Shown in pieces: positions 25,061 to 33,093 of a stretch of 39,507 nt of DNA. Every line of letters starts with the position of its first letter. Position 1 is the stretch's first letter. The position numbers and the translations under genes were made by a program. The stretch comes from Sporolactobacillus shoreicorticis (lineage in GTDB: Bacteria > Bacillota > Bacilli > Bacillales > Sporolactobacillaceae): NCBI RefSeq assembly GCF_024125445.1, contig NZ_JAMXWM010000036.1, positions 1 to 39,507 of the forward strand, given 5' to 3'. The notes beneath the pieces were generated by a model that was not told the DNA's origin, made no database searches, and worked only from the letters and a program-made list of their open reading frames with translations.

Positions 25061-25215
25061 ATGCGATCTGACTCCGAGCGAACCTGCGGCAAATGATTCT
25101 TAACGACAGTATCGGCGGCAGAAAAGCAGAAACTGACATGTTGGTACAAAGAACGGGACATAGCAGACAGGAAATTGAGGATACCATCGAGAAGTTAATC
25201 ACGGTTACCAAATAA
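25061..25215 (+). pseudogene. Two overlapping mini-ORFs or a frameshifted small SOS gene
   Basis: ATG 25061 has AGGAG seven bases upstream and reads MRSDSERTCGK before a TGA. That TGA overlaps ATG 25093 (ATGA), from which MILNDSIGGRKAETDMLVQR continues for 40 codons to 25215. Either this is a single ancestral gene broken by a one-base frameshift, or it is a coupled pair of micro-ORFs. It lies between the SOS box and the YolD-like gene, 18 bases upstream of the latter. No family is recognised. Confidence 0.4.
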
Positions 25216-25233
25216 CAAGGGTGGAATTACTTT

Positions 25234-25509
25234 ATGAATAAGTTAATTGAAGGATTCAACGAAAAGAAAATCGATCGGCCGCTGCTTGCCGTGGATGAGC
25301 GTGAACAAATCAGACAAACGCTGCAAGCCGCGATTAAAGAACGTTTACCCGTTCAACTAAGTCACTATAAGGACGGTTTCATAAAGCAGACGATCTGTTA
25401 CCCAAGCTGTCTTGATCCACTCAGCGAGCAACTGATTGTCTACGATGCTTATGGTATGAAGATAAAGTATGATTTAAGCGATGTGACCGATGTACAATTT
25501 GGTTCATAA
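25234..25509 (+). CDS. YolD-like protein
   Basis: 91 residues resembling the YolD-like family (PF08863): a helical N-terminus, then IKERLPVQLSHYKDGFIKQT and a C-terminal beta segment (YGMKIKYDLSDVTDVQF). YolD-like genes usually sit next to a Y-family DNA polymerase (UvrX/DinB type), and the pair is SOS induced. Here the SOS box at 25017 is present, but no polymerase gene lies in the window. AAGGGTGG precedes ATG 25234. Its role may be damage-related regulation, but this is inferred only from the family and the SOS box. Confidence 0.7.
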   Translation: MNKLIEGFNEKKIDRPLLAVDEREQIRQTLQAAIKERLPVQLSHYKDGFIKQTICYPSCLDPLSEQLIVYDAYGMKIKYDLSDVTDVQFGS

Positions 25510-25580
25510 GAATAGTGATTCATGAATATCTTAATGAATTTAACGACATACTGATAATGCTTTTTCCCTAATCCTCCGAA

Positions 25581-25608
25581 TTCCCCAATGCATGTGGGGA
25601 TTTTTTTT
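25581..25608 (+). terminator. Rho-independent terminator after the YolD-like gene
   Basis: TCCCC pairs with GGGGA across a 9-base loop and is followed by eight T residues, 71 bases after the stop. Confidence 0.75.
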
Positions 25609-25763
25609 GCAAAATTGCATGTACAGGTGAAGAATTGTTCAGTAGAAAGATGGTAAGCTAGTACCGAAAAAGTATCTCGTTTAAGGTGGAAAGTAGCAAA
25701 ATCATCAGGGAATATATGTTCGATTACAGTTTCGAAAGAAAAGCCCGATTGGGGGCTAATTAA

Positions 25764-26156
25764 TCACTTAACATGAAGTTTCAGTGGCTTTGTACGCCCG
25801 CCAAGTGAGACATGAATGGTATAGGTTTTCTTTGTTGTATTGCCGCCAACAAGCCATGACCAGGTAATGATGCCGCTCTTATTGGATACCTTAGCCTGCA
25901 GTCCCTTTGCTTTGCTTCGTCCTGATTTGTAGACGACAGAAATGGTTCCCCGTGCGCGCGGCTTGCCTTTAATGGTGACATAAGCAACGTTACCTCGATG
26001 CAGGCTCAAATGCGAGCTGACAACTTTAATTGGATAGGATTTGGCATAAGCAACATTTTGTGGAGCTGCAGGAATGATTTCCTGCGGCAGTGCAGCGCCT
26101 GACACAATGCCGAGTGACAAGGCGACAGCAGTAATTAATCTTAAAAGCTTTTTCAT
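25764..26156 (-). CDS. Exported hypothetical protein
   Basis: 130 residues with a Sec signal peptide (MKKLLRLITAVALSLGIVSG, cleavage probably after AYA at about residue 38). The mature part is basic and beta-rich (HLSLHRGNVAYVTIKGKPRA and YTIHVSLGGRTKPLKLHVK), like a single Ig-like or bacterial adhesion-type beta domain. AGGGGG precedes ATG 26156 by about 8 bases. It is possibly cell-wall associated because of its basic charge. No family is recognised with certainty. Confidence 0.7.
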   Translation of the reverse strand: MKKLLRLITAVALSLGIVSGAALPQEIIPAAPQNVAYAKSYPIKVVSSHLSLHRGNVAYVTIKGKPRARGTISVVYKSGRSKAKGLQAKVSNKSGIITWSWLVGGNTTKKTYTIHVSLGGRTKPLKLHVK

Positions 26157-26529
26157 GAAAACGCCCCCTAATGCTCAATCTATATCATGCCTTTCAGCAA
26201 AATACCGACTTTAATAAGGGAGAGGATATGATGAGGTGCATTCAAGCTGTAGAATTCTGTCTTCTCTCCAGTAGTTCTTGCGTAATTTTTTGCGTAATAA
26301 CAAAAATTCAGAAGCAATCATCGATGCGCGTTCGGCTTCAAACATCTCATTTTACCATATTTAGAAAATAACGAATGGTTATTTCTTATTATTAAGTAAA
26401 ATTCCTTCATAAAAAAAGTGATTTTCAATTATAATTAACAAAATTCATGGACGAGACTCATTAATGATTTTTTAAGATTCAATGGCTACACTAAAGGTGT
26501 TTCTAATCATGGGGGAAAGGGGAGGTAAC
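26157..26529. other. Intergenic region
   Basis: No convincing gene. On the minus strand, ATATGGTAAAATGAG at about 26342-26356 is an extended -10-like sequence that could drive the exported protein at 25764-26156. The rest is AT-rich. Confidence 0.35.
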
Positions 26530-26874
26530 ATGACGGTCTCGTTAAACAGCGCTTTACTCAATTATTTATCACAAATTGAGAATTCAAATTCCGCTGCAAC
26601 ACCAGCGAGCAGCACAGACATCAAGGAATTATCTTCTGAATTTGCGCAGTTGCTTGCTTCTTCGTTAATGAGTGATTCAGCATCTCAAATGCTCGGTACT
26701 TTATCGTCAACCGACAGTGATCTGGAGAATATGGATGCTAATGACTTAAGCAATACTTTGGGTACATCAACTCAAAGCACGGATTCAGTGGAAGATTTAT
26801 TGTGGCATTTGTTATCATCTGCTGCGAATAACAGTACGAATGCGACAACGACTGTTTCAGGCACTTCAGTCTGA
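26530..26874 (+). CDS. Ser/Asn/Thr-rich acidic protein of unknown function
   Basis: 114 residues starting MTVSLNSALLNYLSQIENSN at ATG 26530, with GGGGAGG four to five bases upstream. It is rich in Ser, Thr, Asn, Asp and Ala, has no Cys and no signal peptide. A central amphipathic part (LSSEFAQLLASSLMSDSASQ) is followed by a low-complexity tail (AANNSTNATTTVSGTSV). The composition is unlike its neighbours and suggests a secreted, surface or spore-associated filament-type protein, but this is a guess. A terminator follows. Confidence 0.6.
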   Translation: MTVSLNSALLNYLSQIENSNSAATPASSTDIKELSSEFAQLLASSLMSDSASQMLGTLSSTDSDLENMDANDLSNTLGTSTQSTDSVEDLLWHLLSSAANNSTNATTTVSGTSV

Positions 26875-26924
26875 CACCGACACGCAAAAGCGGAACTTTT
26901 AATGAACAAGAATAAGAATACATC

Positions 26925-26960
26925 AAAAGGCTCTCTACATCGTTATGCAGGGAGCCTTCT
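26925..26960. terminator. Bidirectional-type terminator
   Basis: AAGGCTCTCT pairs with AGGGAGCCTT across a 12-base loop between two convergent genes. On the minus strand it is followed by TTTTGATG; the plus strand has only a short T tract. Confidence 0.6.
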
Positions 26961-26979
26961 GACAAGTGGTGTTAACTCA

Positions 26980-27183
26980 TTAACCTTGCGGGCTGAATGT
27001 ATGGCCCATATTCTGAGCCGCCTTATTCATTTGATCCATCGGTTCTTTGGCCCACTTAGGCAGATTTTTCTGGTTGTTTCTCATCATGAAGAACGCTGCT
27101 GTTGCGCCACATCCTGCTAAAAAAGACCAAAAAGCATGACCGTTTCTCACTGTGGTTTCATCTCCCTCAATTATTCGGTACAT
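26980..27183 (-). CDS. Small single-span protein, DUF3918-like
   Basis: 67 residues: MYRIIEGDETTVRNGHAFWS, one short hydrophobic helix (FLAGCGATAAFFMM) and a polar amphipathic tail (KWAKEPMDQMNKAAQNMG). GGAG lies seven bases before ATG 27183. The frame continues upstream, but without a second ribosome binding site. The pattern recalls short Bacillus proteins of the DUF3918 type. The function is unknown. Confidence 0.55.
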   Translation of the reverse strand: MYRIIEGDETTVRNGHAFWSFLAGCGATAAFFMMRNNQKNLPKWAKEPMDQMNKAAQNMGHTFSPQG

Positions 27184-27265
27184 GAATATTCTCCGTCTTT
27201 TCACGAAAAAGATACGATGAAAAAATAGGAAGGGGAGTGCTCTTTTTACACGGAGCAGTATTTTA

Positions 27266-27556
27266 TCATTTTTTCTCTGCCTGGAAAAGTGATACTTCCG
27301 TCGGTACCTCAAAAAATGAAGACGAAATTGAGCCGAAATGGACAAAATGCTTGGTTTGGTTATGAAAATCCACTGCTTTCTGATCCTGCCATTCCTCAAT
27401 CATCATGAACATATTTGCTTCCTGAGCATTTTCCATTAGATTGTAGCTGATGTTTCCCTGTTCAGCCTGAGATCCTGCGATAAGCGGCTTGGCCGCGGAA
27501 AGAAAATCGTCTCTTCGTTCTGGCTTAACCTTAAATCGTGCATGTATGATGATCAT
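27266..27556 (-). CDS. Antibiotic-biosynthesis-monooxygenase (ABM) domain protein
   Basis: 96 residues with the dimeric ferredoxin-like ABM fold, as in YgiN-type quinol monooxygenases: MIIIHARFKVKPERRDDFLS, then EQGNISYNLMENAQEANMFM and EEWQDQKAVDFHNQTKHF. GAGGTG lies just upstream of ATG 27556. Members oxidise quinols or are heme/stress-related; the substrate here is unknown. It is separated by 82 bases from the next gene on the same strand. Confidence 0.85.
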   Translation of the reverse strand: MIIIHARFKVKPERRDDFLSAAKPLIAGSQAEQGNISYNLMENAQEANMFMMIEEWQDQKAVDFHNQTKHFVHFGSISSSFFEVPTEVSLFQAEKK

Positions 27557-27686
27557 TCTCCATCACCTCACTGCTTATTTTACGCGATATGAAAACAAAA
27601 CAGAAATGAAAACGATTTATTTCCTGAATGTTCATAGCTTGAAATTGTCAGGACATACTAAGGAAAAAGAAAGGAGTTCGTGATAT

Positions 27687-28382
27687 ATGAACAAAAGATG
27701 GATCATACCGCTTATCCTTTGCTTCAGTTTGTTGCCGGGTATGTTTTTTGCATCGGTCTCCAAAGCAGATACTTGTCCTCAGGTTAAATATAAAATTCAG
27801 CAGCTGTCCGAAGGAATCTCCTATCCGCAGATTACATCGGGGATTGAGGATCAGCAAATCATGGATGAGATGAACAGGACCTTTCGTAAACATGCGGAAA
27901 ATGTGCAAAAAACGGACAAGGAATACAAGGCGCAATATGCACATGATCAGCTGATCAGTGCGGCGGGTCCCTACTATGCCCATACCCGGCCAACCGTGCG
28001 CTTTAACAGCAATTGTCTGCTCAGCGTCTCATTTCTTGATGAATCTTACACAGGCGGCGCACACGGTATGCATTATGAAAAAGTATACAACTATGACACG
28101 CGCAGCGGGAGGCAATACCATTTAAATGATATTATCCACACCAAGAAGGAACTGAAAAAAGTCAATGCCTACCTGAAAAAACAAATGATCAAGCTGAAAA
28201 ATGAGGGACGCTATGATTTCTTTCTCGATTCGTTTAAAAGCGTTGATCTGAAGAACGGACAGTTCTATTTCTATGACCATGGGATTGTCATCGTTTTTCA
28301 GGAATACGAAGTTGCCCCCTATTCAAATGGTATCATTCATTTGAAGGTTCCGTATCATGTGTTCATTGAAGATCGGGAATAA
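27687..28382 (+). CDS. Exported DUF4163/DUF3298 protein
   Basis: 231 residues with a Sec signal peptide (WIIPLILCFSLLPGMFFASV, cleavage after SKA about residue 27). The mature protein has the DUF4163 part (YPQITSGIEDQQIMDEMNRT) and the DUF3298 part with SYTGGAHGMHYEKVYNYD and DHGIVIVFQEYEVAPYSNGI. The same pair of domains forms the lysozyme-binding part of anti-sigma factor RsiV and the N-terminus of PdaC. AAAGGAG precedes ATG 27687. It is probably a cell-envelope protein, possibly lysozyme- or peptidoglycan-related. Confidence 0.8.
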   Translation: MNKRWIIPLILCFSLLPGMFFASVSKADTCPQVKYKIQQLSEGISYPQITSGIEDQQIMDEMNRTFRKHAENVQKTDKEYKAQYAHDQLISAAGPYYAHTRPTVRFNSNCLLSVSFLDESYTGGAHGMHYEKVYNYDTRSGRQYHLNDIIHTKKELKKVNAYLKKQMIKLKNEGRYDFFLDSFKSVDLKNGQFYFYDHGIVIVFQEYEVAPYSNGIIHLKVPYHVFIEDRE

Positions 28383-28468
28383 TGTGAGAAGGGTAACATC
28401 TATTTCAAAAGTTTGCCGATATTCCCCTATTTATCAAGAAATTCAGTATGATTTAAGTGTTAAATGAA

Positions 28469-28535
28469 TTGTGTTTGTTGACTTCCCCCTGTTATAATCT
28501 TTTGCTTGAACCCTTGCGAGAGGGTTTATTTTTTT
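28469..28535 (+). promoter_or_regulatory. Promoter immediately followed by an intrinsic terminator
   Basis: TTGTGT (28469) and TATAAT (28493-28498) form a promoter-like pair with an 18-base spacer. Only about 10 bases after the -10, AACCCT pairs with AGGGTT across six bases and is followed by TTATTTTTTT. Transcription would yield a very short RNA, or the hairpin ends something else. No gene follows for several hundred bases. Confidence 0.35.
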
Positions 28536-28574
28536 GCGCTAATATGAACGTATAAAGGTTTAGAGGAATTTAGT

Positions 28575-28680
28575 GTAAGCGCAACTAAGACTTTGCTCCC
28601 ACGGGAGTGCAGGTCAGGAGAGATCGCGAGCAATCGGAGTGGATTCAGAGGCGGACGTTTTTTGTCTGTATTTTCTAACT
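28575..28680. repeat. Degenerate dispersed repeat, copy 2
   Basis: CTTTGCTCCCACGGGAGTGC followed by ATCGCGAGCAATCGGAGTGG and ATTCAGAGG matches the core of the repeat at 12345-12490. It lies in the longest gene-free stretch of the window (28383-29021). Confidence 0.45.
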
Positions 28681-28982
28681 GAAAAAAAAACGAGCACCTG
28701 CAATCGATGCCCAAAAGTTGTTCCTATATTATTAAAAAGGGGAGGTTAAACAATGCTTCATTGATTTAACATCTTTTATAATACAGAGGAATTATTAATA
28801 ACTGATTAACAAAATGCTTAATATTTTCCAAAGTTATGAGAAAAAACGCATCATTCGTTCGAGAAAATCAAAGCGCATATTAGAAAACCTAGCTTCGCTA
28901 AACCTCTCGCTGGTGTCTCGCATGTGCACGTTTGTTCCACGATCTTTTGCTTTACTGTAAAATCATATACGTTCTTAACTGG
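28681..28982. other. Gene-free stretch
   Basis: I see no gene or known RNA. A ribosome-binding-site-like GGGGAGG at 28739 is followed by ATG CTT CAT and a stop, so it leads nowhere. The region may be the remains of a lost gene. Confidence 0.35.
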
Positions 28983-29012
28983 AAAAAACGACCTTCGGAG
29001 GGAAGGTCGTTA
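28983..29012 (-). terminator. Rho-independent terminator after the lysozyme gene
   Basis: On the minus strand, ACGACCTTC-CCTCC-GAAGGTCGT is followed by six T residues, directly behind the lysozyme stop at 29022. Confidence 0.9.
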
Positions 29013-29021
29013 AAAGATCTG

Positions 29022-30428
29022 TCACATTGCATTGGGGTCATAATAAGAAACATTTTTATCAACTGCACCACTGACACCTGGAACCGTGCCATTGCTCGTA
29101 TACTGCCATATATCCACCTGAAAATCGGTTCCAACTCCATTATTGGTATCCTGACCGCGGTAGCGAGCGATCCATAGGAGCATTCTCTGTGGCTGATCAA
29201 TCCGACTCATGTCAATATAGTTTTTATAGAAATTCGCTCCGGTGTAAATGCCCAATTTTGAAAAGCCTCTGTTTCGTATTTGGTTCAGAAACACATTAAC
29301 GTTATTGCTTAGAATTTCTTTGACATTGCCCTTGATATCATTCGTTGTTTCGACATCAATGAATAAATAACCGAGATTGTCATTATTAAATCCTGAACGG
29401 TTCAACACGTTAGCGAAGTTATTCGCTTCTGCTACAGCTTGACCACTGGTTGCCGCTCTGAAGAAATGATAAGCACTGACCTTAAGACCGACATTGAGCG
29501 CCTGATGTGCATTCGCTGAGAACGTGTTATCCGACCAATTGCTTCCCTCGGTTGCCTTAATAATAACAAAGCTGTTTCCTGAACTTTTAATGGCGTTAAA
29601 ATTGATCGTTCCACCACTACGATCATTTTGCCAGTGAGAGAGATCGACACCGTAAGCACCTGCAGGAGGATCAAATCGTTTCAGATCTGTTGTCAGGTTA
29701 TCTTTAAATATGAAGCCTTCTTTACCATCATTGGTTCGAATACGCATCCAATCACCATTCTGACCAATGACAGCCACTGCTGTTTTTTCTCTCAGTGTCG
29801 TGACAACGGCGGATTTTGAATTGGTATCGTGATAGACTTTGAGATTGTCATAGCCGACATATGCTGTATAGGCGTTGACCGGTGAATAACTCAATTTGAC
29901 GGTTTTAGGTGGAGCTGCACTGACTTTTGGGGGATTGCCCATCTTTATGTATTTTGCGCCAATATAATAGGTTACTCTCCCGTGTTTAAATCCGTACCAT
30001 CCACCGTGATAACCGGAAATGGTGATTTTTTCGTTGCGGTGCAGTGTTTTGAGCGCCTTGTACTGAGTGCCTGCTCCGGCACGTGCATTCACAGCGCTGA
30101 CGGTGACATGAGCTCTGCGAGAATCAATTTTACCCTTTAACCATTTATTTTGCACGTAACCTCTTTTACCGCTTTTACCGCCCGAATAAATATAGGCGTA
30201 GCCCTTTTTCTGACCAAGAACAGTTATTCGTGTGTTCATGTGAACCGTGCGCACGGTTTTATATTTACTGCTTGGTTTGTTGCGGATTTTAAGCGAGTAG
30301 CAGCGAACATAAGCCTTATATTTTGCTGCTGCCGCATGGGCAGACTGTTCGAATGGCGCGATTATGCCGCCGATCGCTAATGAGAAAAAGAGTAGAGCAG
30401 TGCTGAGCATCTTGACTGTTTTATTCAC
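29022..30428 (-). CDS. Secreted SH3b-GH25 lysozyme (muramidase)
   Basis: 468 residues. A signal peptide (cleavage after AHA, about residue 33) is followed by three bacterial SH3-like wall-binding repeats (about 38-100, 107-162 and 190-245). The C-terminal GH25 catalytic domain (about 258-465) shows GVDLSHWQ, KATEGSNWSD, YHFFRA, FIDVETT, LGIYTG and DIWQYTSNGTVPGVSGAVDK; the Asp and Glu pair in the FIDVET strand is catalytic in this family. The enzyme cleaves the glycan strand between MurNAc and GlcNAc. It starts with GTG 30428, with AAGGGGAG six bases upstream. No holin is nearby, so it is more likely a housekeeping or competitive autolysin than a phage endolysin. Confidence 0.92.
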   Translation of the reverse strand: MNKTVKMLSTALLFFSLAIGGIIAPFEQSAHAAAAKYKAYVRCYSLKIRNKPSSKYKTVRTVHMNTRITVLGQKKGYAYIYSGGKSGKRGYVQNKWLKGKIDSRRAHVTVSAVNARAGAGTQYKALKTLHRNEKITISGYHGGWYGFKHGRVTYYIGAKYIKMGNPPKVSAAPPKTVKLSYSPVNAYTAYVGYDNLKVYHDTNSKSAVVTTLREKTAVAVIGQNGDWMRIRTNDGKEGFIFKDNLTTDLKRFDPPAGAYGVDLSHWQNDRSGGTINFNAIKSSGNSFVIIKATEGSNWSDNTFSANAHQALNVGLKVSAYHFFRAATSGQAVAEANNFANVLNRSGFNNDNLGYLFIDVETTNDIKGNVKEILSNNVNVFLNQIRNRGFSKLGIYTGANFYKNYIDMSRIDQPQRMLLWIARYRGQDTNNGVGTDFQVDIWQYTSNGTVPGVSGAVDKNVSYYDPNAM

Positions 30429-30603
30429 TTTTTTCTCCCCTTAGTTATGAAATACCGACAGAATGAACCTCCTTTCTTTCAAATGAGACAACGTTTCTCA
30501 TAATCTAATTATCGGGGGAGAATTGCCTGACTTCAAGGGCTTGGGATGAGTTTGCAAGAATTTTACATAGCCTTAATAAAAGCAGAATAATGATTATGCG
30601 TGG
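30429..30603. other. Intergenic region between the lysozyme gene and leader A
   Basis: No gene. An inverted repeat TGAGA-CAACGTT-TCTCA at about 30483-30499 lies upstream of the lysozyme gene and could be an operator for it. Confidence 0.35.
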
Positions 30604-30700
30604 TTGACAACGAAGTTCACGGGTAATCTTAAGGAAATGAATACGAAACGAAATTTGGTGGAGCCTGTCAACACGGGCTCCATTTTGCTTTTTTAGGGAG
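30604..30700 (+). promoter_or_regulatory. Leader A: promoter-terminator-RBS module, diverged copy
   Basis: TTGACA at 30604-30609, then about 50 bases of leader, then the hairpin GGAGCC-N10-GGCTCC (30660-30681) with TTTTGCTTTTTT, followed by AAAAGGAGG in front of ATG 30715. The layout and much of the sequence match the antiporter leader at 32973-33093, including the TGTCA that begins the loop. The two have a common origin. Confidence 0.6.
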
Positions 30701-30714
30701 AAAAGGAGGATAAA

Positions 30715-30822
30715 ATGAACATAATGTTTCAATTGGTGGTGATTATTTTTTCGACGAATCCAACAATCATTCGAGAAGGCACGTTATTCGGCTTGGTTAG
30801 ACACTTTTTTACACAGAAATAA
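30715..30822 (+). pseudogene. 35-codon remnant, likely 5' end of a lost antiporter paralogue
   Basis: The frame has a strong ribosome binding site (AGGAGG) and starts MNIMFQLVVIIFSTNPTIIR. Residues 4-14 (MFQLVVIIFST) resemble the first residues of the antiporter at 33094 (FIIQLAVVIVAT). The rest is unrelated, and the frame ends at 30822. Together with the matching leader this suggests a deleted or decayed duplicate of the antiporter gene. Confidence 0.45.
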
Positions 30823-30862
30823 AGTACAAAAATTCGTGTGAACGACTCACATCAGCTGCCGG

Positions 30863-31639
30863 TCACTCAATTGGAACCCTGTGTTTAAGCTGCGGAAATT
30901 CTTCTCTGATTTGATCAACAGCTGCAAGATCAATCTCAGCCGTAACGACGGATTCATTTTCATCACCGGCAGCAACTACATTACCCCAGGGATCAATGAT
31001 GCGGCTGTGTCCGCCAAGGACGACACCCCGATTAATCCCCACACAATTGCAGGAAGCGAGAAAACATTGGTTCTCAACGGCGCGAGCGGCATTAAAAAGT
31101 TCCCAGTGCGCCAGACGCGTGAGCGGCCAAGCTGAAGTAATCAGAAACATTTTAGCACCGCGATCAAGTTCTTTACGAAACTGTTCCGGAAAACGCAGGT
31201 CGTAACAAGTTGCGAGTCCAACCTTGCCGAACTCTGTGTCGACCGTCACAGGATCAGTCCCGCGTGTCAGCAGCTCGCCTTCCTCTGATCCATAGGTAAA
31301 TAAATGAATTTTTCGATACGATGCGATCAGTTGCCCTTGACGATTGAACAGAATACTGGTGTTGTAAAAATGATCGTTGAATTTTTCCACGAAGCTTCCG
31401 GCAAAGAGATAAGCATTTAACTCACGCGCTTTTTGCGCGAAATGTGCAACGAACGGGCCGTCTAGCGGTTCAGCTTCTTCGAGGTAATGATCAAACGTGT
31501 TGTAGCCGGTCATCCAGATTTCCGGAAGCAGAAAAAAATCATAGCCGGCATATTTGTCCAGCAATTGATCCGTTTTTTTTATGCGATCGGATGCCAATTG
31601 TGTATCGGTGATTTGAAGCTGAATCGATGCGATTTTCAT
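30863..31639 (-). CDS. Nitrilase-superfamily amidase (MtnU / omega-amidase-like)
   Basis: 258 residues with the catalytic Glu40 (LLPEIW), Lys110 (SYRKIHLF) and Cys145 (ATCYDLRFPE) of the C-N hydrolase superfamily. The conserved RAVENQCFLASCNCVG and GGHSRIIDPWG segments place it near B. subtilis MtnU/YkrU and the omega-amidases. Those enzymes hydrolyse 2-oxo-acid amides such as alpha-ketoglutaramate or its methionine-salvage analogue. AAGGAG precedes ATG 31639 by 11 bases. No methionine-salvage genes lie nearby, so the exact substrate stays open. Confidence 0.88.
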   Translation of the reverse strand: MKIASIQLQITDTQLASDRIKKTDQLLDKYAGYDFFLLPEIWMTGYNTFDHYLEEAEPLDGPFVAHFAQKARELNAYLFAGSFVEKFNDHFYNTSILFNRQGQLIASYRKIHLFTYGSEEGELLTRGTDPVTVDTEFGKVGLATCYDLRFPEQFRKELDRGAKMFLITSAWPLTRLAHWELFNAARAVENQCFLASCNCVGINRGVVLGGHSRIIDPWGNVVAAGDENESVVTAEIDLAAVDQIREEFPQLKHRVPIE

Positions 31640-32020
31640 GAGACTTGAAACTCCTTTTTGAAGCTTTAACTTTTATTTGTCCGAGAACAATTTTCGCAAT
31701 TTATTATCGCACACTAGAAGGCGCGGTTCAAACAATTAATGCAGTGTACTGCGGTTTCGTGTTATGTAAAATGAGGAGGGGAGTACCCATCTTGGAAAAG
31801 TTTCAATGGGGAAAAATTACATTTTTAGACCGATTTCTGACTATTTTGTAATGGAATATGAATTAATCTTCTGAATTCAATTCTCCGGATCTGCCCGATG
31901 GTATTTCGGATTGGTTTGACAGTGGTCTTTCATTTAAATAGAGTGAACAATATATGATCACTCGTATTAACAGGTCCGTAAATTTTTATAACTGTGCAAT
32001 CACAGATTGGAATGATTTTA
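31640..32020. other. Intergenic stretch with a possible transporter gene start
   Basis: GAGGAGGGGAG at about 31773-31783 is followed by a TTG-started frame LEKFQWGKITFLDRFLTIL that stops at 31851. The start is reminiscent of KtrB N-termini, so this may be another debris piece of the potassium-transport locus. No riboswitch of the c-di-AMP (ydaO) type, often linked to ktr genes, could be recognised. Confidence 0.35.
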
Positions 32021-32901
32021 ATGAATAAACAATTTGCCGTCATCGGTCTCGGCCAGTTGGGATCAAGTGTCAGCATCGAGCTGAGTGTTTTTCACGCAGT
32101 CAGTGCTTTTAATAACGCAGGATTTGCATTGTTCCCGGATAACTTGATCCGATATGTTGGCGATCTGGTGATCAATTTAACCATTTCCAGCCCGTCACAG
32201 GAGGACTTGGTTTTACGGTTCTTGCTGAACTGCTTTTAGAGCGGAAATTTCGAAAAATGTCGCTGCATTCACGTATGATGATTACCGGAACGATTGTACT
32301 GAATGTGATTGCAATTGCAGGCATTCTGCTCATTGAATAGCATAATGCCCGGACATTGGGGAGGCTTCCGCTTGGCGAAAAATTATGGGCGGGTTATTTT
32401 CAAGGAATTACGCCTCGTACCGCTGGGTTTAATACCATTGATTATAGCGCCATGGCGACTCCAGGCATTTTATTAACGGTTTTTTTATGTTTATCGGTGC
32501 GGGCAGTACATCAACAGGCGGAGGTATCAAATTGACAACGTTCATCGTGCTTGCTGCAGAAATGATCAGTTTCATCAAAGGAAGGCCTGAGGTTGAGGTG
32601 GGTTGTAGCGCGTGCATTGACCATTGCGCTGACATCACTGATTCTTGTGTTTGTCTCCGTGTTTGCCCTTTCGATCACTGAACAAGCTTCACTTGAGCGT
32701 ATTTTATTTGAAGTTGTATCTGCTTTTGGTACCGTAGGATTGTCAATGGGAATGACCGTCCATTTGACCGTTTGTGGAAAGCTTGTAATCATGTGCGTGA
32801 TGTTTTTGGGGGAAATTGGTCCACTCACGATTGCATTCTCTTTTTAAAAACGAACGAAAGCAAATATAAGGTATCCGGACGAAGATATTTTTATCGGCTA
32901 A
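32021..32901 (+). pseudogene. ktrB: ktrA-ktrB fusion pseudogene (potassium uptake)
   Basis: The first 21 codons (MNKQFAVIGLGQLGSSVSIE) are the N-terminal NAD-binding start of the KtrA gating subunit. The frame then jumps directly into the middle of the KtrB channel subunit (VFHAVSAFNNAGFALFPDNL). Further KtrB pieces follow in changing frames: GGLGFTVLAELLLERKFRKM, then TAG at 32338-32340, then QGITPRTAGFNTIDYSAMAT, GAGSTSTGGGIKLTTF, ALSITEQASLERILFEVVSA and finally RYPDEDIFIG with the stop at 32901. A deletion fused ktrA to ktrB, and a stop and several frameshifts accumulated. The potassium selectivity segments are recognisable, but no intact product can be made. Confidence 0.85.
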
Positions 32902-32972
32902 GAGTGAAGTTCAATCTATTTCTTTTTGTCATCCTCAATCGAACGATTAGATTTTATTTTCGTAACAAATGG

Positions 32973-33072
32973 TTGACAATTCAACTGCTCATTAAGTAAG
33001 CTTAATGTAATAAGTGAATAAGAAATGTTTTTTGGAGGAGCCTGTCATTATAGGCTCCCTTTTTGTTTTTTT
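32973..33072 (+). promoter_or_regulatory. Leader B: promoter and attenuator-like terminator of the antiporter gene
   Basis: TTGACA (32973-32978) and TAAGCT (32997-33002, 18-base spacer) form a candidate promoter. The hairpin GGAGCC-N10-GGCTCC (33037-33058), followed by TTTTTGTTTTTTT, ends only about 20 bases before the start codon. The antiporter can be expressed from this promoter only if the terminator is read through, which points to control by attenuation. No known riboswitch class is recognised in the roughly 30-base leader before the hairpin. Confidence 0.55.
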
Positions 33073-33093
33073 GGAGGAGAAGGAGGACATGAA

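Noticed and set aside
26171-26371. A 66-codon plus-strand frame
   Set aside because: It overlaps the promoter side of the exported-protein gene, has no proper ribosome binding site at its start and a non-protein-like composition.
31640-32020. c-di-AMP (ydaO-type) riboswitch upstream of the ktr remnant
   Set aside because: The conserved core sequences of that class could not be found.
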